NCBI GenBank assembly: GCA_000711775.1
Contig: ARYC01001254.1
Location: 1 to 64,000, forward strand
Source: Oxytricha trifallax
Lineage: Eukaryota; Ciliophora; Spirotrichea; Sporadotrichida; Oxytrichidae
Length of the DNA stretch: 64,000 nucleotides
Reading direction: 5' to 3'
How positions within the stretch are numbered: the first letter of the stretch is position 1; every line of letters starts with the position of its first letter. Shown here in pieces: positions 1 through 10,300 of the stretch. Position numbers and translations under genes: made by a program. A model generated the notes under the pieces. The model saw only the letters and a list, made by a program, of their open reading frames with translations, searched no databases and was not told the origin of the DNA.

Positions 1-780
1 ATTACACCTAGACGCTTGCAGCTGTCAAGCATGGCAGAGAGCAGCAGTATAGTCACAGTGAAGGAATAGGAAAGTAAGCTATAGCTTCATGGTTTTATAC
101 TACTTTAGTTTATGCCAAGCTAAGTATACCCAACAAGAGAAATGAATAAGCACCCTTAGCAGACTCTGGTAACATCGATGCATAACCATCATTAAATTAT
201 ACTCCCATTGCAGTTGTCAGACAGCAAGTCAGCTAGAGGTTGGGGACTTATGGCATTATAGCTAGAAATCTCTCTATAACCAAGGAAAAAACTAAGAGGC
301 AGCAGTTCTCGATCAGTTTCATAGCAGCAATCACTAAGGATCAGCTGATCTCCAGCCAAATCATTGAAGGGGCCTTCGATGCGGTGCTGTTCGAGAACTT
401 CCTCTATCACACCCTGCGCCAGCTGCGCACAGACAAGGATCTCGCCCAGAAAAGATCGTGCTGCTTATGGACAACGCAGTAATTCACAAGTATTCAGAGG
501 TGCTGGAGACTGCTAGAAAGTTCAAGGTCACTGTCCTTTTCAACGCTGAATACTCACCCTGGCTTAATCCCATCGAGTAGTTGTACTCATACATCAAGAG
601 ACACCTCCGCTAAGAGCAAGCAGACAGCAAGTAAGTATTTTGGGCCTAACTTTTCATAGGATCCACCTGGTGAACGGCTTTCGCAGATTCTGAAGGCAAT
701 GACCAAGACATACGTCAACAAGCTCTGGGCTTTCAGCGTGAAGCAGTGGTGCAGCACCATCAAGCATGGATTTGTGTGAG
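1..780 (+). mobile_element. decayed Tc1/mariner-IS630-type transposase (DDE domain), left end cut by window
   Basis: One frame is open from the left edge (TAG/TAA read as Gln) to about 455 and reads like the DDE core of Tc1/mariner-IS630 transposases. It has an early acidic 'NIDA' patch near 171-180 that may stand for the first catalytic Asp, then 'ISFIAAITKDQL'. After a one-base frame slip near 450 it continues 'LLMDNAVIHKY' (second Asp with Asn and His) and 'AEYSPWLNPIEQLYSYIK' (third acidic residue in the family's NPIE motif). A C-terminal piece near 670-779 is in a further changed frame and ends at TGA. A GTAAGT...CATAG string at about 631-660 looks like an intron but does not bring the flanking frames together. 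I see no TBE-type terminal repeat beside it, so membership in TBE against another Tc1-like family is open. The slips suggest a dead copy. Function as a DNA transposase is family knowledge; activity is unlikely. Confidence 0.75.
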
Positions 781-859
781 ATTGATATGAAAGACGATGA
801 GTTGGAGTGCAGGGACTAGAGAAGAAACCAATACAAACAGAAACAGCACTTGAATCGTC

Positions 860-1568
860 AAATTTATTGATTAAAAGCCCCCTTATTACATATCACACTT
901 TAAGTTTTAATTTTAACTAATCAAACCAAAAATCCAAAAACCTCTCTCATTTTCGCTCATTCAAATCGCAATTTTGGCTCCTCATCCACTAAAGCAACCG
1001 AATTTGGTGCTCAAACAGTCGAGCAGGACTTGAAAGTTGGTGAGCTGGGGGTTTTAAAACATGGAGAATACGATGGGTCTCAAATTTGACGAAACACTCA
1101 TCAAGCAACGAGTTATTGACCATTTATGGTGATTCCACTCTCGATTACGAAAATTTAGGCATAGATGTCTATGATTTCCAATCATTTCAAAGTTGGACAG
1201 TAAAAATGACTATTGGGAACTAAACTAGTAAATCAGTTGAAAAATTCGAAGATCCTGCTTTAAAATCAATGATTCTTGTTGAAATTTGATCAAATTGACA
1301 ATATACAGCTATAAGTGTTAAAATACAAACGAAATGTAAAGTTGGTTAAAATTAATTATTAATAAATGTATTTTGATTAATTTCTACAATTTCCTATTTT
1401 TATCTATTTTAGCAATAATACAGATTTTTACGATAAAATAGCAAAATTATCAGTTATGATATATTAAAGTTAGTGAGGATAATATAGAAAGATTTTGCAT
1501 AAAAATCATTGTATAAATCCAAATAATTCAAATCTTACAAGTATGTGGTGTTAATATATTTTGTGATA
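860..1568. other. AT-rich spacer with orphan coding-like fragments
   Basis: No gene is recognised here. At about 935-1080 a plus-strand frame reads 'GSSSTKATEFGAQTVEQ' onward. At 1125-1290 another frame reads '(I)YGDSTLDYENLGIDVYDF' and runs to a TGA. The two lie in different frames, with a third short ATG frame at 1062. The composition is protein-like, but I match no family. They could be remains of the transposon to the left or germline segments of a gene whose other parts lie elsewhere. 1290-1568 is very AT-rich with no coding signal. Confidence 0.3.
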
Positions 1569-3617
1569 GGATGACAGTGATTTGAATTAAATGGGTATCA
1601 CTTCCGGAACTACTCTTATGATGATGGGCACACCTGAGGGAGGAGAATTGAAAAAGCCAGATAATATCGCCAAGTTCGTTGAAGATATGACTGCCGAGGA
1701 GAGAGCAAGAGTTTTGCATTATTCCAATTATTAATAATAATACATCAACCTTCAATCCAATGTTAAAGTATAAAATATATGATTTGCATGATAAGACTGG
1801 TATCGCATTGCCAGCTGGACTTGAGAACTTAGGCAATACTTGCTATATGAACTCAGTAGTGCAAAGTTTGAAGAGAGTTAATGAATTAAAGGATGCCATT
1901 AAAAATTACTCAGGCTCACAAATAACTTTGATTTAATATGGTGGTTTTATACAATAGTATTTTAGATAATCCAAATTAGCATGGATGGAAATTCACTAAT
2001 GACAACAGCTGCCAAGAAGCTATTCACTGACTTAGATTTCAAGGGAGAGCCTTTCGCTCCAGTTCAATTTGTCCAAGCTATGCTACAATTATATATGAAA
2101 AAAAATTGCTCATTAAAATACACGAAACTCTTCACATATTTAAATAACATATAAATGAGTAGGAATAAATAGTTGTTATGCGCAGAGTGTTCCCATAGTT
2201 CGATGAGACAGACGATCACGGGCACCACAAGCAGCAAGACGCCGAAGAATGCTACTCAGCCCTGCTTACCTCATTCAAGCAGTCGCTTAGATTGCCTGAG
2301 GGCGAAGAAGCCAACAGCGATATGATTGACAAGCTCTTCAGCATTGAACTCCAAAACACTAAACCATAGTGTTTTTTAATTGTTATATGGAAGTAAAATA
2401 ACTCATTGTAGATGTTTTAGTTTATTAAGAACAAGGAGACTGATTAGGAACCAGAGTAGGTAACTAAAGAGAATGTGCTGAGATTGAGTTGTCACATAGA
2501 TAATAACAACAATCCCATCAATCATCTAGCTGAGGGTCTCAAGATCTCATTTAATTAATGGTATATGAAAGAATCGCTAAAATTTCATAGTATATAAAAT
2601 CAATCTCATTAAGTGGAGATATTGAAAAGTATTCCCCAGTTTTAGATAGAAATGCAGTTTACTTTAAGGACGCAAAAATCAACAAACTTCCTTCTTATCT
2701 CACTTTATTTATTAGAATAATTCTTCTGCCATTATCTATTATGTTTAAATAAGGGCTCACTTAAAAATTATTCTTGTCTTTTAGAATATTATATTCAATA
2801 AAATATGTGAAAACTCACAATTCAATTCGTGCGTTTCTACTGGAAGAGAGAATCCACACTTTAAGGCACCAAAGCAGGCAAAGCCAAGATCTTAAGAAAT
2901 GTTAGTTTCCCAAAGGTGCTTGATATCTACGACTTTTGTACTGATGAGCTCAAGAAGTCTCTCGACCTTGGCAGAGAGTTTCAAAAAATTGACTTTTAAT
3001 CACAATGCATATAATATGAAATTAGATATTTGTCACTATATGTTAAGAGTTTGAGAGAAAACTTAGAGAAGAGGAAGATACCAGAAGATTGTAAGGACAA
3101 GACGTAGAGATGAAGGATGAATCAAAGAACAACACAAAAAATAGTATTATAATGGTGAATTAATGCATTATTTGAGAACAACTAGGAAGAAGAAAAAGTG
3201 CAGAAACCAGTCCCAAAGACAGCCTAGAAGGAAGAAGAGATTAAGGTGTCTGACGCCATGCTCTACAGACCACACGGAGAAGGATTGGATACTGGTCACT
3301 ATCAATTGATTGCAGTAGTCACTCACAAGGGAAGAAGTGCTGATGGTGGGCATTATGTCGGATGGGTCCACCAAAGTGGCGATGACTGGTAAACTTAAAT
3401 AACAAAAACTAGATAATATAGTTACTTACATAAAAGAGATATAACTTATTTGATAACTTTGATAATAAATTTGAAATGAATAAAATTATAAGTTTTCCAG
3501 TACGATGATGATATTGTGAGTACAGTGAAGACTGATGAAATTTTGGCTTTAAGAGGTGGTGGAGATTGGCACACAGCCTATCTCTGCATCTACAGAAAGC
3601 TTGAAGTCACTAAATGA
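1569..3617 (+). CDS. USP14: ubiquitin carboxyl-terminal hydrolase, USP14/Ubp6 type, N-terminal UBL mostly absent
   Basis: Cysteine protease that trims ubiquitin from substrates on the 26S proteasome (family knowledge). About ten coding segments in order resemble USP14: end of the ubiquitin-like domain with 'TTLMMMGTPEGGE' (from 1569), 'LPAGLENLGNTCYMNS' with the catalytic Cys (about 1810-1858), the QQDAEEC-like stretch (about 2215-2260), 'ENVLRLSCHIDNN' (about 2470), 'QFVRFYWKRES' (about 2822), 'GHYQLIAVVTHKGR', 'GGHYVGWVHQ' with the catalytic His (about 3349), and the C-terminal 'LRGGGDWHTAYLCIY' ending at TGA 3615-3617. AT-rich, frame-breaking IESs separate them at roughly 1727-1760, 1932-1980, 2083-2165, 2370-2412, 2560-2605, 2707-2818, 3000-3045 and 3395-3494. 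The first 50 or so residues of the ubiquitin-like domain are not found upstream, so the coding start is not in this list. Identity is sure; borders are approximate. Confidence 0.9.
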
Positions 3618-3798
3618 GATAATATTAACTATACAGGTTAATTACTGGTTTGATTATTGTGACATTCATATGTTGTTTAGTTTTACAAATAAAATATTCA
3701 AGAGTTAACTTTACTACTCAATATAATGTTAATTATTTAGAGTGTGAATTAAATAAGTCTTAAATACAATGAATAGAGAAGTGTACCATAGTCCGTCA

Positions 3799-6230
3799 TC
3801 ATTTACAAAAATAAAACTAGAAGAATATGAAAGTAAAATTATAACTTTATAAATATGATTGTTGCATCTGTTCTTGACTTGGTAATTTATTTCCAAGGTT
3901 TACGGTTGCTGCACCTTTAAGATTAAAAACTGGTTGTTTCTTTTAATGTGAACCCTTTTATTCTGCAGTCTCTGCGTTCTTATCAACTTTAGCATTAACG
4001 AGTACACTTTTGCGTCTGGCTTTGTCGATCCATGATTTTAATCCGAGCATCTTAGCTTGGTCCTTCAAGTCCTGTACATCTTGCTGGTTTGAAAATAAAA
4101 ATTAAGAATTGAGGTTCTTCTTCATTATGACTTGTTGTCTTCTGAACTCCATTCTTTCGTCGTGAGTCATAGTAGGGGCCTTACCCCAGGGTTTAGGGGT
4201 GAAGGATACTGATCCTGAATTTATTGAGAATCTTTTGCCGTATGGAGCTGGCCCATCATTGTACACCAAGCCTAAATGTGCCTCACACTAAATAATTTAA
4301 GGTTAAACTCTAGACAGCAAAATATAAGATGCTTACATTAGAGCATACGCATCTCTTGATTGGAGTCTTATTTTTGTATAGGGTGTCAACATGTGCGTTG
4401 TTAACTGTTCCAACCGAGCCCCCCCCTCCCATCCCCCCTCCCAGGCCTAAAACGAGATCCCTCCTCCCACCCTAACTAGACCCCCCTCCACCTCAACAAC
4501 ATCCCCATTCATATGAAAATTTAAATTCTTAATGTTTAAATCATTTTTCTTCATGACTTCTTGATATCATAGTATTTCTTACACATAAAAAACATCATTT
4601 TTTTCCAAATTTTTCTCAACCTATATATTGAAACTCTTTTTTCAATTTTGGTATTTATAAATTTTCACTACATCCGTCGTCCTTTTTCCGCACATACTCC
4701 TATAGGAAAATTATTTAATCATCTATATCTCATGGTCTTGATATAATTATAACGAAAAAATAATCAACCAAAAAACCCACACAAACATATTAATCCTTAC
4801 AATTCAAATCATTTTAATCGACTATATTCAATATAATTTCAATAGTAATCCCATTAATTTTTATATTATATTTTTTTCTTTCAATTTCCTGTATATTTTA
4901 TCATTATAATTTTTATAGCAATTGATTTTTTATGTAAAAAAAATATCAAGAATATTAATAAAATGTGTTTTTAAACTAACATTTATTAAATTCAAATGAA
5001 ATTCATGTAATATGATCAATTAAATAAATAAAATTATGTCTATATTCTTTATTAACTGATTAATCCTTTATTAAAAACACATTTTATTAATATTCTTGAT
5101 ATTTTTTTTACATAAAAAATCAATTGCTATAAAAATTATAATGATAAAATATACAGGAAATTGAAAGAAAAAAATATAATATAAAAACTAATATGACTAC
5201 TATTGAAATTATTTTGAATGCTAGTCGATTAAAATGATTTGAATTGTAAGGATTAATGTTTGTGTGGGTTTTTTTGGTTGATTATTTTTTCGTTATAATT
5301 ATATCAAGACCATGAGATATAGATGATTAAATAATTTTCCTATAGGAGTATGTGCTAAAAACGGTCGACGGACGTTGTCAAAATTTATATATACCAAAAT
5401 TGAAAAAAGAGTTTCAATATATAGGTTGAGAAAAATTTGGAAAAAAATGATGTTTTTTATGTGTAAGAAATATTATGATATCAAGAAGTCATGAAGAAAA
5501 ATGATTTAAACATTAAGAATTTAAATTTTCATATGAATGGGGATGTTGTTGAGGTGGGAGGGGGTCTATGTTAGGGTGGGAAGGGGGTTCTCGTTTTAGG
5601 CCTGGAGGGGGGTGGGAGGGGGGTTCGGTTGGAACAGTTAACTTTGGGTGTTTTAAGTTTATCTTCTGTGAAATCAACAGCGTCAACAATGTGGTTCCAG
5701 AAGGAAGCATGACCAGTTGGAACATCGAATTTGTGATCAGACCTAAAATTTTAATTAGAAATAGCAATATTCTTACATGAACAACTTTTGAGTACAGCAT
5801 ACGCATGAGTAGACACCTGGATCTTTAGTCCACCAGTACTCTCCTGAGAAAGGTCTCTCAGTACCAGCTGCCTAAGTTAAGTATAATTGATATGGTGTAA
5901 TATTCTCTTTCAAGTGATCTTGTCTTTCCTTAAGATGTCTCTTAACCCATTTTTCAAATACTTTCTCATCTTTGAATTCACGAGGGATAGAAGAATCACT
6001 CTTGAAGATTAAAGTAAATTTATAATGTATGTTTATAATTCATAAATTTAAGATGTTATGGGTAAGTGATCCATCTGGGTTTCTACGTACGTCCAATAAT
6101 CTATCTTGATAAGATTAGACTTTATTTAGCAACTTTTTTGTCTTTTTTATAGCAGAGAACGATTCTAGTTCACCTTCTGCGCTTTCGCTGATTTATTATT
6201 GAGATTAAGATTATTGCTTTTTTTAGGCAT
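3799..6230 (-). CDS. methionine-R-sulfoxide reductase (MsrB) domain protein, catalytic Cys replaced by Ser
   Basis: MsrB enzymes reduce methionine-R-sulfoxide in proteins and usually bind zinc. Read right to left: a Lys/Asn-rich N-terminus, '[19 protein letters not shown]' (about 5905-5980), then '[20 protein letters not shown]' with the first zinc CxxC (CVCC, about 5790), 'VPTGHASFW' (about 5710), the second CxxC (CSNC, about 4280-4345) and '[13 protein letters not shown]'. The usual R[YF]C[IV]N active-site block reads '[11 protein letters not shown]' (codon TCA near 4220), so the resolving nucleophile expected there is Ser. A basic tail of about 85 residues follows, ending at TGA 3799-3801. 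A 49-bp GT-AG intron splits the CSNC motif. The TTAA-flanked palindrome 4405-5637 sits inside the gene, and taking it out with one TTAA joins 'TPKV' to 'NNAHVDTLY' in frame. The ATG at 6230 begins a frame that slips after about 17 codons, so a small IES or another start is likely there. Confidence 0.88.
4288..4336 (-). other. spliceosomal intron in the MsrB gene
   Basis: On the minus strand GTAAGC opens and TTTAG closes a 49-bp AT-rich segment. Removing it fuses AAT to TGT and creates the conserved second zinc CxxC followed by 'EAHLG'. This splice fit makes it an intron rather than an IES. Confidence 0.8.
4405..5637. mobile_element. 1.23-kb palindromic (foldback) element with TTAA target duplication
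   Basis: TTAA at 4401-4404 and again at 5638-5641 flank an almost perfect inverted repeat. The left arm (about 4405-4973) begins CTGTTCCAACCG and the right arm (about 5068-5637) ends CGGTTGGAACAG. Each arm is about 570 bp around a loop of roughly 95 bp. The outer 90 or so bases of each arm are strikingly C-rich (left) or G-rich (right) against an AT-rich background. No protein is encoded. TTAA duplications are typical of piggyBac elements, so a piggyBac-mobilised MITE is the simplest reading; that link is inference. The element lies in MsrB coding sequence and excision with one TTAA restores the frame, so it behaves as an IES. The arms differ at scattered bases, so it is not brand new. Confidence 0.88.
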
Positions 6231-6639
6231 CAATGATTTCTAAGTTAACAATATTATTATCATATTTAAAATTTTAAATACTAAATATATTTTTTAATAT
6301 TTAATACTCTTAATAAGTTAAGAATTAAAACCTTCTAAATTTCATTTATGTTTGATAGTTTATAGATTAATTTCTTTAAAGGAATTTTAAAAAATAAATT
6401 GAAATAAAACATAAATTTTTTATATAAAATTAAGTATACTTATAGGATTTCGAATAAATTAGAAATCGTAATTGATAATATTAATAAAAGATGTTATTTA
6501 CACAAAGCAAGAATTAAATTAAGTACAGTAATTTATAATTAATAAAAATGATTTAACCTATAAAATATTGAAATTACGATTATTTTAATGTTCTCTATAA
6601 ATAAGTCCAATTATAGAATATAAAAGTATTTAATAAATA
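6231..6639. other. AT-rich intergenic or IES sequence
   Basis: Very AT-rich with no recognisable domain. It separates the MsrB start from the next minus-strand gene. A minus-strand frame stays open through much of it only because TAA and TAG are not stops. Confidence 0.4.
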
Positions 6640-7098
6640 TTTTAGGATTTTGAATTGCTCTATCTCTCTCTTCGACTCTCGATTAAACCTCAAATTCTTG
6701 TTATTACTTCTTGATGGCTTCTTCCTTCAATTCTTTCTATAGTAAAGCCTCGATCTCTTACTATTTATCAATCTATTCTTAAGTTTTTGCTGAATAACCC
6801 TCAGATGTTGGATCAGTAGGTTTCTTCTCTTGCTTTTAAAATTTACAAAATTTAAATTTATAACACTACCTAAATAAAAAATAGGCAAAGTTTAGTTCTC
6901 AATAATTATAATTGTATAAAAATTAGATACTTTTTACCTTTGAATAAACTGTCCAAGAAACCAAACCTAAAAATTATAAATAAGTTAAAATAATTGAATT
7001 TACTGTCTCTGTGAGGCATATACTTGGAATTGGGTAGGGCATCTCTTAGCAACTAAAAGGCAAGCAGTAGTTTTTGTAAATAAGTGCTTTGATATCAT
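6640..7098 (-). CDS. small unrecognised protein with possible mitochondrial presequence
   Basis: Starting at ATG 7098 the minus strand reads 'MISKHLFTKTTACLLVAKR' then 'QFQVYASQRQ'. This N-terminus is basic and hydroxylated with no acidic residue, as in mitochondrial targeting peptides. After IESs (about 6965-7005 and 6850-6940) come a short 'GFLDSLFKG' piece and a charged helical run 'EIEALLQKELKEEAIKKQQQ' near 6690-6760, ending around 'RDRAIQNP'. Beyond 6640 the frame enters AT-rich sequence without a clear TGA, so the C-terminus is not defined. No family recognised. The gene could be a short mitochondrial coiled-coil protein; that is inference. Confidence 0.5.
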
Positions 7099-7376
7099 TT
7101 TCAATTTATAACTATATTTATTATCACTAATTAAAATAATGCTTATAACATTACTGCATCTATAGCAAATTCATGACAATTTAAAGATGAGAAATAGAGA
7201 GATACACATATTCATAAAAAACAACATAACTTTTATAATTACATTTCAAAATTTAATTGAACAATTTTATTTTAATTACCTTGATAAATGTAAAATTAAA
7301 CTTTTTTCCCGTCCATTTTTACAGGCCAATTATTTTAATAAATACATATTGAGTCTGATTTATTGCTTAATCCAGC
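7099..7376. other. AT-rich intergenic spacer
   Basis: Spacer between the small gene and the kinase stop codon. Nothing recognisable on either strand. Confidence 0.4.
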
Positions 7377-10300
7377 TCAAACTCCTATTATGAATGGATG
7401 ATTATTGTAGGAATATATTTTATTTGTGTATTTAAAACAGGAATAAATTAAAAATATATAAATTCGTGGTAGTTAACTTTCTGGAAACCTTAGCAATATG
7501 TACTTGTTTGATAGAGAATTCAAAATTAGCTGGACTATTGGTGGTGGTACACCTCTTTCGCATCTCTGGAGTGAGATAAATTGACTTTGATTTTGGAAAC
7601 AAAATAAGATAAACAAATCACCCAAAATTAAAGTCGATTTATCTCGTTCCAGAGATGCAAAAGAGGGGTACCGCCAAAAGTATAGTCCAGCTAATTTTGA
7701 ATTCTTCATCGAACAAGTACATATTGCTTAGGTTTCCAGAAAGTTAACTGCCACGAATTTATATATTTATTAATTTATTCCTATTTTAAATACACAAATC
7801 AAATAAAATGTATTCCTTCAATAATAACTTCTTCTGGAGATATTCTCCTTAGCGGATTAAAGTCGAGCATTCAAAACCCCAAAACCCTTTAATGAGTTTA
7901 ATATGTGTTTTGATTGATGAGGGTAATGTTGGGGATTAGGGTTTGTTTGAGCAAGGAAGTATCATTTTTACTATAGTTATAAAATTTTGAAAATTTAATA
8001 TGATCATCATTTTAATACTCAACTTATATGTTTTCATATTTATATACATGTTATAGCATTTTTATTAAAAAAAGATAAGTTTGAGAGACATTTTTATCTG
8101 TTTTACATTTTTTTCATAAGTTATAACTTTTCCTTATCGTTTTTATCAATTTAGATGATTGCATCTTTTTTGAAAATTGGCATTTATGCACAAATATTTT
8201 TGAAGTTTTCACAAAAAGTTATTTTCAAAATATATTCAACACTTTCATTTCTTTTAGCTTGCGTTCTTTATTATCATATTTTCTTCCAATAGAAAAAAGT
8301 TTGGTAACATAAGTTAAATTTAAATGAAAAATATGTATAAAATGAGTGATTTTAAGGTGATTGATAACAACAATCATGTAATGATTAAGTTCCAGAAGTA
8401 TTATAAATGGATATCAATCTTAAAATTTTGTATTTCTAATTTCTATTTATTTTAGGACTCCTATCAAATATGGGTATCTTATAGGAGGTCAACCCTGTAA
8501 AGAGAAATGGAGAAAGTATGCAAAAACTGTATCAAATTTCAGAGATAGATTTCCATTTTAACCAATTAAATTCCATTAAATTAGTACTAAATTTGTTTTA
8601 ATTTAATTAGTACCGGTACTAAATTTGTTAAATTTTAATTGGTGCCAATTTAATAGTACCAAAACTTAATTAGTACCTAGTTTTAAATCAATGAGGTTTT
8701 AATGGAAAAGTTCCAAAATCGTTCAAAACCTAATTGGTACCAGTACCAATTTGAATTTTTTCTAAGTTAGTACCAAAACATTTTATAAAATGGAGTTCCT
8801 AAGAATTAATAGAAGATGCTTTCATAAAATTAGCTATTCTAATTAAATAAGCAAAGCAAAGAATTAATGTACTATCATTAAAATTTTCGTAATGAAATAA
8901 TTTCTTCATATCATTTATGGAGATGTAGTGATGGCAAAAAATAAAATATTTAATATCTCAACCATGAAAATAATAAATAACATTGAATCTAACAACAAAA
9001 ATGAAACAAATCAAAAAGAAACCCTAATCCCCAACATTACCCTCATCAATCAAAACACATATTAAACTCATTAAGGGGTTTTGGGGTTTTGATTCTGCTT
9101 AAGAGATCCATAAATTGTGGATCTTTGTCCAGGCCAAAGCAATCAAACTTCTTGAGGAGCTTTGGCAAATCTTTCAAGATTGTTTATTATTTCTAAAGTA
9201 TCTTTTTACCTTCCCTGCCTTAAACACCGAATAGACCTAAGCCAATTATTGATTTACCGTTTGCAGTAGAAATTCTTCCTTTTAGAGATAACCAAAGGGG
9301 AAAACCAGTTAGAATTTCTAGTAGAATAGCGCCTAAAGACCAAATATCGTAAGACCATGGCTGTAATTTTCTGCATAAATTACTACTATTTGTTCCATTT
9401 GCCTCTGTATTTTAAGCTCTGTTGTCGAGATATTCGAGGACTTCTGGAGCTAAATACTCTGGGGTACTTGCCTAAATATTGGAAGGATTTTCATAAGAAA
9501 ATGCAGAACCAAAATCTATGAGCTTAACATCTTTTATTTCTCTACCATCAAAGTTCACAAGAATATTATCAGGTTTGATATCAGCATGCACAATTTTCAA
9601 CTCTGAAAGTACACTAAATGTCTCAGCAATTTTCTTGATTAGTATTCTTAAATGATCTGGGCTCTGTTTAAGCATTTAGAAGAATTATTAGTGCTGAACA
9701 TGATAAATTCTTTCTCCTTTAAAGAATTCACCTTTGACATCGAAAAGATGCTTGCTCAAAGAATGAGAACCAACTTCATAGACTAGCCAATAATCTTTTG
9801 GTTCATCAATATCATCAATTAGTTTTGCAATAGATCTTAATCCTGGGTATTATTATGGGTCCAAACCATAGCCAGTCTTTCCTGTCTAAGGATGTTTAGG
9901 AAACATAATCCTGCCTAATGCGACTTCAACTCTTGCAGTTTAGTCAATTAAAGACTTAGTTTTAGGAAATTACTTAAGAGCTGCTAATTCATTTGTCTTC
10001 AAATTTTTAGCCAACCATACTAATGCACATCCTCCTCTATAAGTTTTTAGTAAAAATTTTAATTGCTTACTTTCCAAGTAAATCCAATTTTTCGTAACCT
10101 TTCGGTACTCTATCTCCATAAGTTTACTTTTCTGAATCTAGTAGAACCCATGTCTTCTTCTTACTAGAATAGAATTTTACGCTAAAAAAATACTTACGGC
10201 TTTTGGTTAGGACCTGTGGGGATATTATTATTATAAGATTATGTCGTATGTGATCTAGTAAGAGGCAATTATGAACCATTAAGTGTAGATCCCATAATAT

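Noticed and set aside
631-660. GTAAGT...CATAG intron in the transposase fragment
   Set aside because: Splicing it does not join the frames on either side, so I do not call it an intron.
5513-5806. Proline-rich minus-strand frame at the right end of the palindrome
   Set aside because: It is made of the C/G-rich arm joined to MsrB coding and has no independent support.
7473-7709. Minus-strand frame inside the foldback element
   Set aside because: Runs across both palindromic arms and codes for nothing recognisable.
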